This document shows positions 18,730-27,807 of a stretch of DNA of 38,612 nt, piece after piece; within the stretch, counting starts at the first letter, position 1, and each line of letters begins with the position of its first letter. Source of the stretch: Snodgrassella alvi SCGC AB-598-O02 (lineage in GTDB: Bacteria; Pseudomonadota; Gammaproteobacteria; Burkholderiales; Neisseriaceae); the NCBI GenBank assembly GCA_000725195.1, contig JAIL01000249.1, positions 1-38,612 on the forward strand. Reading direction: 5' to 3'. The notes beneath the pieces are model-generated. The model searched no databases. It was not told the DNA's origin and was given only the letters and a program-made list of their open reading frames with translations. A program made the position numbers and the translations under genes.

Positions 18730-20052
18730 TTATTCAATATGCTCTCCATGAATACTGATATCCATTCCTTCATGTTCTGCGTCACGGTCAATACGTAAGC
18801 CACCACAAATGATCGCTACAATCTTAAGAATGACATAAGTTATTACACTGCTATAAACAATAGTAATAGCAGCATCCTTAATTTGTGCCAATAACTGGCT
18901 GCCAATGGTTGCCTCACCACCAAAAATAATATTACTGAATAGCAATCCAGTCAGAACAGAGCCGACAATACCACCAAAACCATGGATCCCGAATGCATCC
19001 AGTGAATCGTCATATCCAAATTTTCGCTTCAGAAATACTGATGCACAATACGTGCCAATCGTTGTTAATATCCCTATCAGCAGAGCAGCCTGAGGCCCTA
19101 CAAAACCAGCAGCTGGCGTAATTCCTACTAAACCGGAAATAGCACCTGATGCCAGACCGAGTGCTGAAGGTTTATGACCAGCAACCTTTTCACACAGCAT
19201 CCAAACTAATGCACCTGCGGCTGCAGCAATTTGCGTCACTGCCATGGCCATACCCGCAGAAGCATCAGCAGCACCAGCCGAACCAGCATTAAATCCAAAC
19301 CAACCTATCCATAACATGGCTGCACCAGTTAACGTCAACACCATATTATGCGGTGCCATTACATCCTTACCGTAACCAACACGTTTACCAATCACCAACG
19401 AAGCCACTAATCCGGCTATCCCCGCATTGATATGCACCACAGTACCACCAGCAAAATCCATTACGGGCGTTTGAGATTGGGACATGAAACCACCACCCCA
19501 GACCCAATGACAAATAGGTGCATAAACAAGAACTACCCAAAGACCAGAGAACAACAATAAAGCTGAAAATTTCAGGCGTTCAGCAAAAGCACCGGTCACA
19601 ATGGCTGTCGATATAATGGCAAACGTCATTTGAAAAAACATAAATACCGATTCAGGAATTGTCCCCTCACCTTGCACAATTGTAGTCATCTCCCTTACTT
19701 GATCCAGTCCCATACCATACAAGAAGAAGCGATCAAAGCCACCAATAAATGCATTACCTGGGGTAAAAGCCAATGAATAACCAATCACCATCCAAAGAAT
19801 ACTTACCAATGCAGCAATAGTAAAACTGTGCATCATAGTACCTAAAACATTTTTTTTGCGTACCATTCCGCCATAAAATAATGCTAACCCAGGAATGGTC
19901 ATGAATAATACCAATACAGCAGAAGTCATCACCCAGGCCGTATTACCATCATTAATTTGTGTAAGTGGCCGCCACCAACTATCCAAATCTGCAGCCATAA
20001 CCGGCCCGGGCATCATCATAACCATAGCCCAATAAGAGATATATTTCTTCAT
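18730..20052 (-). CDS. amtB: Ammonium transporter
   Basis: AmtB is a trimeric inner-membrane channel for ammonium. The 440-residue protein has a signal peptide of about 20 residues (ends PVMA, cut before ADLDSW) and about eleven membrane segments. The twin histidines are in TVVHINAGIAG and FGIHGFGG, and the phenylalanine gates are in FFQMTFAI and WIGWFGFNAG. It follows glnK by 30 nt. The PII protein from that gene normally plugs AmtB when nitrogen is plentiful. Confidence 0.97.
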   Translation of the reverse strand: MKKYISYWAMVMMMPGPVMAADLDSWWRPLTQINDGNTAWVMTSAVLVLFMTIPGLALFYGGMVRKKNVLGTMMHSFTIAALVSILWMVIGYSLAFTPGNAFIGGFDRFFLYGMGLDQVREMTTIVQGEGTIPESVFMFFQMTFAIISTAIVTGAFAERLKFSALLLFSGLWVVLVYAPICHWVWGGGFMSQSQTPVMDFAGGTVVHINAGIAGLVASLVIGKRVGYGKDVMAPHNMVLTLTGAAMLWIGWFGFNAGSAGAADASAGMAMAVTQIAAAAGALVWMLCEKVAGHKPSALGLASGAISGLVGITPAAGFVGPQAALLIGILTTIGTYCASVFLKRKFGYDDSLDAFGIHGFGGIVGSVLTGLLFSNIIFGGEATIGSQLLAQIKDAAITIVYSSVITYVILKIVAIICGGLRIDRDAEHEGMDISIHGEHIE

Positions 20053-20082
20053 TTTTCTTCCTATTAAAAACTATATCGATCG

Positions 20083-20919
<837 letters not shown>

Positions 20920-21282
20920 ATGCAGACATGCAATCTTTATGAAATACTAATTCAAGGCATAACGCAAAAAAATAATAGACACTTTCGCCCAAGTGATTGG
21001 GCGGAGCGATTATGTGGTATTTTGTCTTCATTTGATCAGGGACATCGTCTTTCTTATCATAAATGGGTACGTCCAATCTCAATTGATAATATTCGCTATG
21101 TCGCAATTGACAAAAAACTACAACAGATCAGTCCTGTTGCATTTAACTTTTTAATGAATTTTGCCCGTGACAACGACTTACGTATTCTAGATTGCCAAGC
21201 ATTATTAGAAGAACAGGAGCAATCTCACACCCAATTAAAAAATTTAATCAAACAGAAAAATGCTTTACCGCAACCGACTTAA
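20920..21282 (+). CDS. DUF3579 family protein
   Basis: This 120-residue protein has the pattern of the betaproteobacterial DUF3579 family. The conserved core is FRPSDWAERLCGILSSF near residues 22-38, then YHKWVRPISIDNIRYVAIDK and the segment FLMNFARDNDLRI. Its function is unknown to me. The N-terminal ATG has an AAGAGG ribosome-binding site about 8 nt upstream. A copy of its middle part lies broken at 22713-22790, beyond a decayed insertion sequence. There is no visible partner operon. Confidence 0.8.
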   Translation: MQTCNLYEILIQGITQKNNRHFRPSDWAERLCGILSSFDQGHRLSYHKWVRPISIDNIRYVAIDKKLQQISPVAFNFLMNFARDNDLRILDCQALLEEQEQSHTQLKNLIKQKNALPQPT

Positions 21283-21299
21283 CAGCAACAAACAATTTT

Positions 21300-21389
21300 A
21301 TGACACAATCACAGGAGCTGACACCTGAAGAAAGTAATGCAGTATTTTCTGCATTACAACACCTGCATACAAATATTAGTAGTATTTGA
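21300..21389 (+). CDS. Very short ORF after the DUF3579 gene
   Basis: A 29-codon frame (MTQSQELTPEESNAVFSALQ at the start) begins 18 nt after the DUF3579 stop. It has normal, non-repetitive codon use and an acidic, helical look, but no clear ribosome-binding site. It may be a real short gene or the cut-off 5' end of a gene lost when the nearby insertion sequence arrived. I do not recognise it. Confidence 0.3.
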   Translation: MTQSQELTPEESNAVFSALQHLHTNISSI

Positions 21390-21559
21390 AAATTTTAAGA
21401 ATGAATATAACTTTTACAAGCGGAAAGACACTTATAAGACATATTTGTACGAGACGGCTAATCAGAGCAACAATTTTAAAAGAATATAATGATATATAAA
21501 TTTTTCATAAAATTTATGCTTTGTAACCATACCATTGTAAATATCCTAAAGTTAGTACA

Positions 21560-22322
21560 TAAACCAAGTAGAAAATCGTGGTAATTGCTTCATCTTTCTA
21601 TATTCAATTGGTGTCATATTATTTAATGATTCATTCAGTCTTTCTGTGCTATACCATTCTTCCGTTATTTTTCTTACTTGTTTCAGATTTCTTTTACAAA
21701 TACAAATCTAACACCTTTGTTCGATATGTCAGATTAAATCGTTCTATAGCCGTTTTGATAAGGAATGCTAGGTCTAATATAATCTATACTTTTTCCAAAT
21801 GATTTTTCCTAGTTTGTGAATCTGTTGGCGGTAAATTCTGCACCTTTATCAACTCATATTTTTAATGGATAACCGTGATATTGAGCTAATTTGTCTAAAT
21901 AACAAGTAATTCTACCTGTTGATAAACTGACCGCTATGTCGGTGCCTAATACCTCACGATTAAAATCATCAATAACATAAAGGTTCTAAATCGACGATGG
22001 TTTTCATAACTGTCTCTCATAAAATCGATTGATTAACATTCTGCCAGATGACTTGGTACTGATAATGGCTGAGGATAACGTTGGGATAACCGTCTAATCC
22101 GTTTAGAGCGAATATTGAGTTTTAACTGACAATAAACTCGTTTATGATTCCACTTATATCCCAGTTTTCTGATTCGATGAAAACATTTAAGAAATCCCTA
22201 ACGTAAATGCTTGTCTGTTATTGACTCGAGTAACGAAATAATCATAGAGTTATCTGTCGATTTAGGTTGGTAGTAGTAAGCACAGCGACTTAAATTCACA
22301 ATATTTCAACTCCTTTTAATTG
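21560..22322 (-). pseudogene. IS3-family transposase OrfB, disrupted
   Basis: Read on the minus strand, fragments match the OrfB integrase. They run in order: SRCAYYYQPKS, KLGYKWNHKRVYCQLKLNIR, PQPLSVP, VIDDFNREVLGTDIAVSLS with the first catalytic aspartate, DKGAEFT (second aspartate, asparagine changed), and YSTERLNESLNNMTPIEYR. There are in-frame stops (after HLR, and PLKI then stop) and frame changes. The pattern resembles the IS407 group of IS3. The element cannot make an active transposase. Confidence 0.75.
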
Positions 22323-22339
22323 TTACACAGTATTATGAC

Positions 22340-22640
22340 TGAAGTGTTTGTACTCGACTCTTACGAACTGACGTCGACAACTATAGCTTTTTTATTATTT
22401 CTTGCTGAAGCTGAGAAATTAAACTTAATTCGGCATACATTTGTTAAGTTTACGATTTTAGCTTCCAGCTTTTTTTTAACCGCTTAATATCCGAAGATTG
22501 CATACCACCATATTTATCCCACCATTTTTATAAAAAGTAGACACTGTCATAGTATATTTACGGCAAAGCACTTTGATAGGGATATCAACTTCAGTTTCTT
22601 TTAAAATAGATACAATTTAGTGCTCTGATAATTTTTTCAT
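22340..22640 (-). pseudogene. IS3-family transposase OrfA, disrupted
   Basis: The minus strand begins at ATG 22640 after an AAGGAGAATTT ribosome-binding site. It reads MKKLSEH, then a stop where a glutamine codon is expected (TAA for CAA), then IVSILKETEVDIP and LCRKY, a HTH-type OrfA pattern. A frameshift follows before KYGGMQSSDIKRLKKLEAK. The order and motifs fit the IS407 group. Confidence 0.7.
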
Positions 22641-22712
22641 ATTGAAATTCTCCTTAAAAATACCATAAAGAATTTTCTTCTTTCTTGCTATATTATTTTA
22701 GTGGATAGTTAC

Positions 22713-22790
22713 AATAATATTCGATATGTCGCAATTAACAGAAAACTAGAACAGATCAGCTCCTTTACATTTAACTTTTCAATTAGTTTT
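22713..22790 (+). pseudogene. Broken 78-bp copy of part of the DUF3579 gene
   Basis: This stretch aligns without gaps to 21085-21162 inside the DUF3579 gene, with 65 of 78 bases identical by my count. Similarity starts abruptly next to the insertion sequence end and stops after the ACATTTAACTTTTC region. It encodes part of the NIRYVAI and LQQISP segment but with changes and a stop soon after. It is a duplicated relic rather than a gene. Confidence 0.75.
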
Positions 22791-23247
22791 TAGTTTTCCT
22801 AAAAAGGATATGAAGATTATTAATAATTAATTTTTATCAATTAGATTCTTCCCTACTATTGATGATATTATTAAAGTTTAAATCTTTAATTAAAATTCAA
22901 TTTGCTGAAATGTAAAATAATAAATTTATATTAAGTATGTTAAATAGTTAATTTTAATAAATATAGCGAAAATGTATTAAAAAATATATAATCATCTAAA
23001 TAAATATCAAATTTTAGACATTGAAAAATTCCAAACACACAAAGAGTTAATAGTTAATATACTAAACTTTATAATATTTTATATTAAATTAATCTTAAAA
23101 TTACTAAATTAATTTATAAATTATACTATTATTAACATTCATAAAATTTATTTTATATCAAATCTTTACAAAGTTTAATTATTAGAATAATTATTCTAGT
23201 ATATGTAAGTTGTGAAATTCACAGTACTAAAATTCGCATAATTTAAA
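22791..23247. other. AT-rich spacer before the gtr cassette
   Basis: About 450 bases show no gene. They are extremely AT-rich, in the style of the cassette beside them. A 16-nt perfect palindrome (TAGAATAATTATTCTA, 23183-23198) and a 13-nt hyphenated palindrome TGTGAA-A-TTCACA (23211-23223) lie just past the last gtr gene and may mark transcript end. No RNA gene is supported. Confidence 0.55.
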
Positions 23248-25275
23248 TTATTGTACAAAAGTGATCTTAATAGCATCGCAACCTGAATCCTTAACTTTTT
23301 TAATAATAAGTTTAGACGGAATATTTTTGAATTTTGAAACATCTATAGTTGTTTCTTGTGTCTTAGTTAAATAAAATTGTAATCTTTCATTGGAATTATT
23401 TAAAATTTCAATATTTATACGGTCTTCAATATTACAACTCCGATTTATTGGAGTAAATTTAAGTTTATTAGTATCGATTAATGTCCAATTCACAATTGTT
23501 GGTTCATTCTCTCCAGGATGGGCTATGATAGTACCATCATTTTGTAAATCAAATACTCCCCAAAGATCACCTCTAGAAATAGCAGCATTTAAATAGGAGA
23601 GTATCAATTTATTATCACTATAATTCTTTTTCCACATTGGATAGTACTGATAAAAATTCGTTAAAAGATCATCTACTTCATCAACTCTAAAAGCCCTATC
23701 TTTTTTATAAATCCATGCACTAGTATTATTTTTAAGTAAATATTTTCTACTAATTTTAGAGTATGCTTTACCAATTCCTTTTTTGCTTAAAATATCAGAA
23801 GCTGGTATAAAAATCACTTTTTGTCCAGATGAATTAACATGTAATTGAATAGGGTCTGTTACAACTACATATTCACTCATAATTGAACCAACTCTAAATC
23901 CATCACGCAGATCAATTTGTGATTCATAAGTTAAATTTTTATTTAGTTCTTTGTTAGATAAATTATCTAATAGGTCACTATTTAATGTGGAGCTTGAACT
24001 AAAAACTGTAATTTTTTTATTATTTTTAGTTAAATATTCTATATCCTTTACTAACTCAATATATTCTGAATAATTATCAGTTTTAAGTGGTGTATGTAAC
24101 TTAGGTAAGAAGTTATAGCTACTATCTTCATCTATTTTAAATATATTAAATAAACTACTTAAATGAGATATAGTTAAAAATGCAGATAAACCGATAATAG
24201 TATATAAATTATATTTTATTTTACATACTTTTTCTAATATGAAATATATTCCTTGAGAAAATAAAAATAATATCCAAAAAGTAAATGGCATTATATGCTG
24301 CTGGCCTACACTTTGTGTATGGGTAAATAAACTAAAACTTAGAATTAAATTACTCCAAGAAAAAATAGTTATTACTTTAGATTTATTGTTCCCATTTCGT
24401 AAAATTATTATAGAAAATATAAGTGCTAGTAGACAAAATAAAATACCTGAATATAATAAGGTAATCTTTATAGAATAACCTATATTGAAACGATACGCTG
24501 AATAAATATAACTATAGTTAGTGCTAAAAATTCTTAATAATAAATGTTTTTGAAATAAGCAAACAAATATTATACTTGTTAAACCCGATAGAAAAAAATT
24601 AGCAGCAGTATATTTTAGTAAGTTTATATTTAATTTTTTATTATTATAAAAAATATTCAAAAAAGGTAAAGTCACATATAATGATACAATGGTATATGCA
24701 TACCATCTACGGAGCAAAAAAGCTAACCATAAGCATAGGCCAATTTTAATACTATTTTTGAGATCAATCTTTTGGGTTAAATCAATACTTATCACGTAAT
24801 ATATTGATAATATTATAAAAAATAAACCACATAAATCAGGAAATCCTCTCAAAGAAGAAACCCAAAAAGGTACAAACGTTATAACTAATATATAATCCAA
24901 AATTTGTGAACCAACAACTTTATTGGTATTAGAAATTTTTTTTTGCAATAAAGCAAATATTAAAGCAATTGGAAATAAATAGATTAAATTAATTGCTAAA
25001 ATGTAGGCTAATCTAGAAGAAATCGGCAAAAATTTAAATATAGTTAATATTAAAATTGGACTTGGATTATAATCATCATAATCAATACTATGTATAATAT
25101 CTTTTACAGCCATATATGGGGATTGAATTATCTTATTCGATAAATCCTCCCACATAATCCAATAACCTCTATAATCCCAATAATAAATATTATGTTCTTG
25201 AGAAACATAAATTGAAGTTATAACTATTATGTATATTAAAGATATGACAAAAAATAAAGTCCTACTTTTTCGCAT
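23248..25275 (-). CDS. Large multi-pass membrane protein, GtrC-like glycosyltransferase candidate
   Basis: About 675 residues, with roughly eleven or twelve membrane segments in the first 380 residues and a soluble C-terminal half. The first periplasmic loop has aspartate-rich WDYRGYWIMW and the later DYDDYNPSP, the kind of acidic loop used by GT-C transferases to bind polyprenyl-linked donors. The ATG at 25275 is chosen over 25281 because it has an AGAGGA ribosome-binding site at 6 nt and overlaps the gtrB stop as TAATG. It is the last gene of the GtrA/GtrB cassette, where the serotype-specific transferase usually sits. Sugar and acceptor are unknown. Confidence 0.65.
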   Translation of the reverse strand: MRKSRTLFFVISLIYIIVITSIYVSQEHNIYYWDYRGYWIMWEDLSNKIIQSPYMAVKDIIHSIDYDDYNPSPILILTIFKFLPISSRLAYILAINLIYLFPIALIFALLQKKISNTNKVVGSQILDYILVITFVPFWVSSLRGFPDLCGLFFIILSIYYVISIDLTQKIDLKNSIKIGLCLWLAFLLRRWYAYTIVSLYVTLPFLNIFYNNKKLNINLLKYTAANFFLSGLTSIIFVCLFQKHLLLRIFSTNYSYIYSAYRFNIGYSIKITLLYSGILFCLLALIFSIIILRNGNNKSKVITIFSWSNLILSFSLFTHTQSVGQQHIMPFTFWILFLFSQGIYFILEKVCKIKYNLYTIIGLSAFLTISHLSSLFNIFKIDEDSSYNFLPKLHTPLKTDNYSEYIELVKDIEYLTKNNKKITVFSSSSTLNSDLLDNLSNKELNKNLTYESQIDLRDGFRVGSIMSEYVVVTDPIQLHVNSSGQKVIFIPASDILSKKGIGKAYSKISRKYLLKNNTSAWIYKKDRAFRVDEVDDLLTNFYQYYPMWKKNYSDNKLILSYLNAAISRGDLWGVFDLQNDGTIIAHPGENEPTIVNWTLIDTNKLKFTPINRSCNIEDRINIEILNNSNERLQFYLTKTQETTIDVSKFKNIPSKLIIKKVKDSGCDAIKITFVQ

Positions 25276-26222
25276 TAACATTCCTCTTCAATAAAATATT
25301 TCGGTCTTTTTTTTGATTCTAAGTACATTTTTCCAATATATTCACCGATTACACCGATTGATATTAATTGAATTCCACCTAGAAAAAAAATAGAAATCAT
25401 TATTGAAGCCCAACCCTCAATTACATGCCCTTCAAATTTTTGGATTAATGCATATAGACTAATTAGTATAGCTGATAAACATGTAATAAACCCTAAAACT
25501 GAAATTATCCTTAATGGCATAATTGAAAAAGAAGTTATACCTTCAACAGCTAAAGATAACATTTTTTTGATTGGGTATTTAGATTGACCTGCTACTCTTT
25601 TTTTTCGAGAATAAAATACTTTTGAAGAACGATATCCCAATAAAGGAATTATACCTCGAATATAAATATTACTTTCATTATATTTAAGTAGGCTCTTGTT
25701 TGCTCTGTTGCTTAATAAACGAAAATCAGCATGATTTTCAACTTGGTATACTCCCATTATAGACATAAATTTATAATAACTATTTGCGGTGATCCTTTTA
25801 AATCTACTATCACTTGATCTATCACTTCTGACGCCATAAACGATATCATTACCAATGTAATATTCTTCAATCATTTTATAGATAGCATTAATATCATCTT
25901 GCAAATCAGCATCGATACTGATACTAATATCTGTATTAATAAAAGAAAGGCCTGCTAATAAAGCTATTTGATGTCCCTGATTTTTTGATAATTTAATCCC
26001 TTTAACTTTATCTCCCTTTTCAACTGCTTTTTTTATTAAACTCCAAGTTAAATCTGAACTACCATCATCAACAAAAAGAATATAACTGTTTTTGTTTATT
26101 TTATATTGTGAAATTAAATCTATAAGAATTTTGGACAAACTTTCTAAACAAATCGGGAATATCTCTTCTTCATTGTAACAAGGTACTACAATAGCAAGTG
26201 AAGGCAAAATACCATTACACAT
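25275..26222 (-). CDS. GtrB-like polyprenyl-phosphate glycosyltransferase (GT2 family)
   Basis: The 315-residue protein starts with a GT2 domain: VVPCYNEEEIF near residue 12, VDDGSSDLTW near 50 and the DxD motif in SIDADLQDD near 100. Two membrane helices follow (about 231-257 and 266-292). This is the layout of GtrB/DPM1-type enzymes that move a sugar from a nucleotide donor to undecaprenyl phosphate at the inner membrane. It lies 13 nt from the GtrA-like gene and overlaps the next gene by one base. Base composition is far lower in GC than the housekeeping genes around it. Confidence 0.85.
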   Translation of the reverse strand: MCNGILPSLAIVVPCYNEEEIFPICLESLSKILIDLISQYKINKNSYILFVDDGSSDLTWSLIKKAVEKGDKVKGIKLSKNQGHQIALLAGLSFINTDISISIDADLQDDINAIYKMIEEYYIGNDIVYGVRSDRSSDSRFKRITANSYYKFMSIMGVYQVENHADFRLLSNRANKSLLKYNESNIYIRGIIPLLGYRSSKVFYSRKKRVAGQSKYPIKKMLSLAVEGITSFSIMPLRIISVLGFITCLSAILISLYALIQKFEGHVIEGWASIMISIFFLGGIQLISIGVIGEYIGKMYLESKKRPKYFIEEEC

Positions 26223-26235
26223 AAAACCCTTTCAA

Positions 26236-26598
26236 TTATTTTAATGCCCAGTTTTTATTTAATAAATAGCCAGTTATTGTATAAAATATACAACCAATAA
26301 ATTGCGCTAAATAAATATTAGAAGATATATTTTTTAATATATAATTGATACAAAACAAATTTATCAAAAAACTAATTATACATACAATTATGAATTTCAA
26401 TAATTTTGAAAAAGAAATTTTTGATTGAAATGTATATTTACTATTCAAAAAAAAACTTAATATTATCCCAAATATATAACCTATAGTATTTGCATAATAA
26501 ATATTATTTCCCAAATAAGTTAACAAAAATATCAATGCCAGCGTAAAAATAGTATTTAATATACCAATAATTATATATTTAAAAAAATTACCAGACAT
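26236..26598 (-). CDS. GtrA-like membrane protein
   Basis: A 120-residue protein with four predicted membrane helices (about 7-29, 35-53, 65-85, 92-112) and basic loops; this matches GtrA/DPMS-like flippases that move polyprenyl-linked sugars across the inner membrane. The order GtrA, GtrB, large transferase equals the phage- and island-borne O-antigen glucosylation cassettes. The gene begins just after a large inverted repeat beyond rpoH. The substrate is unknown. Confidence 0.8.
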   Translation of the reverse strand: MSGNFFKYIIIGILNTIFTLALIFLLTYLGNNIYYANTIGYIFGIILSFFLNSKYTFQSKISFSKLLKFIIVCIISFLINLFCINYILKNISSNIYLAQFIGCIFYTITGYLLNKNWALK

Positions 26599-26697
26599 AG
26601 TATTAGTTTAATTTCTATAAAAATAATTCATCTAGTTTTAAAAAATTAATTTAGAAATAACAGCCTGGAGAAATTTCTATTTATAATTTTTTTTAAT

Positions 26698-26735
26698 ATT
26701 AATACCATAAATATAAAGATATTTATGGTATTAAT
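26698..26735. terminator. Perfect 17-bp inverted repeat between rpoH and the gtr cassette
   Basis: A 17-bp AT-rich stem pairs 26698-26714 with 26719-26735 around an AAAG loop. It lies 15 nt past the rpoH stop. It probably ends the rpoH transcript, although the following run on the minus strand is A-rich rather than T-rich, so termination is not proven. The junction of housekeeping and foreign DNA lies close by. A 7-bp hairpin followed by TTATAATTTTTTTT is beside it on the plus strand (26652-26693). Confidence 0.55.
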
Positions 26736-26749
26736 CTAATAGTTTTCTC

Positions 26750-27598
26750 TTAATCTGAATCAATCAAATAGCCACGCAATTTCTGCATTGCCTTCGCTTC
26801 TATCTGACGAATACGTTCGGCTGATACACCATACTCACCAGCTAAATCATGCAAAGTCAGACCACCATCATCTGCCAGCCAACGACTTTCAACAATATGA
26901 CGACTGCGATCATCCAATTTACTTAATGCTTCCTGTAAACCTTCAGTCTGTAAAGCATAATGTGCCTGCTTGGACAAAACCTGAGTAGGTTCAGAATCTG
27001 TATCAGTTAACCAGTCAATAGGCGCAAAATTATCATCATCATCATTTTCGGCCAGTAAAGACATATCCTTACCGGTCATACGTTGCTCCATTTCCATTAC
27101 TTCGGAAAGCTTAACGCCTAAATCGTCCGCAATTGACTGTGCTTCCTTATCACTTAGCGCAGACATAGATTTACGCATACTGCGTAAATTAAAAAATAAT
27201 TTTCTTTGTGGTTTGGTTGTCGCAACACGTACCAGACGCCAGTTACGCAAAATGAACTCGTGGATTTCTGCCTTAATCCAATGCACTGCAAATGAAAATA
27301 ATCGTACACCCCGACTAGGCTGAAAACGTTTCACTGCTTTCATTAAACCTATATTACCTTCCTGAATCAAATCAGCCTGATTCAGACCATATCCGTCATA
27401 ACCACGCGCAATAGATACCACAACACGTAAATGCGATAAAATCAGTTTTTTTGCTGCCTCAAGATCCCCTTCGATCTGACGAATAGCCAAATTTTGCTCT
27501 TCATCTGGAGAAAGCATCGGAATATTATTTACAGTATGAATGTATTGCTCCAAACTGCCGTGTCCAGTCGGCACGGGTAATGCAAAAGCTTTATTCAT
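26750..27598 (-). CDS. rpoH: RNA polymerase sigma-32 factor
   Basis: RpoH directs transcription of heat-shock genes. The 282-residue protein shows region 2.1-2.4 (LIQEGNIGLMKAVKRF and FSFAVHWIKAEIHEFI), the RpoH-box-like TTKPQRKLFFNLR segment near residue 127, and region 4 helix-turn-helix (LHDLAGEYGVSAERIRQIEAKAM). An AGAAAGGAT ribosome-binding site precedes the ATG. A good sigma-70 type promoter lies upstream. Its C-terminal end borders the gtr cassette. Confidence 0.97.
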   Translation of the reverse strand: MNKAFALPVPTGHGSLEQYIHTVNNIPMLSPDEEQNLAIRQIEGDLEAAKKLILSHLRVVVSIARGYDGYGLNQADLIQEGNIGLMKAVKRFQPSRGVRLFSFAVHWIKAEIHEFILRNWRLVRVATTKPQRKLFFNLRSMRKSMSALSDKEAQSIADDLGVKLSEVMEMEQRMTGKDMSLLAENDDDDNFAPIDWLTDTDSEPTQVLSKQAHYALQTEGLQEALSKLDDRSRHIVESRWLADDGGLTLHDLAGEYGVSAERIRQIEAKAMQKLRGYLIDSD

Positions 27599-27694
27599 GC
27601 CTATCCTTTCTGTGTGTCCTTAGCTATCCAATTTGCCACTAGGGAATTTTTACAATCAGCCAAAGCAAATCAATAACTAAGCTATTAATTCATT

Positions 27695-27723
27695 ATTGTA
27701 ATCTTATCAATAATGTACTTCAA
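27695..27723 (-). promoter_or_regulatory. Predicted rpoH promoter
   Basis: On the minus strand TTGAAG (27723-27718) and TACAAT (27700-27695) are 17 nt apart, a good match to the housekeeping consensus. The predicted start near 27688 leaves about 90 nt of leader before rpoH. It lies in the 209-nt gap after lnt, so rpoH is its own unit rather than part of the ybeY-corC-lnt operon. Confidence 0.6.
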
Positions 27724-27807
27724 TAATTATTTTTAATCCGTATTGATTTGGTAAAATTAAGTATATATACATAATTTATTAAAAATATATGACAGTTATA
27801 CCATAAA

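Larger units (their letters stand above)
21537..22710 (-). mobile_element. Decayed IS3-family (IS407-like) insertion sequence
   Basis: About 1.17 kb on the minus strand carries the remains of an IS3-family element with two transposase frames. Ends are placed by size and by a weak inverted match (AAATATCCTAAAG near 21540 against CTTTAG-like sequence near 22700), so they are approximate. The OrfA part starts MKKLSEH and OrfB ends near 21560 with MTPIEYRKMKQLPR. Stops and frameshifts in both frames make it inactive. It separates the DUF3579 gene from a broken copy of part of that gene. Confidence 0.8.

Noticed and set aside
21578-21802. Plus-strand ORF in the insertion sequence
   Set aside because: It is the antisense of the OrfB C-terminus.
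23211-23223. TGTGAA-A-TTCACA as a CRP site
   Set aside because: The CRP consensus needs TGTGA and TCACA six bases apart; here the spacing is three and the position is past a gene end.
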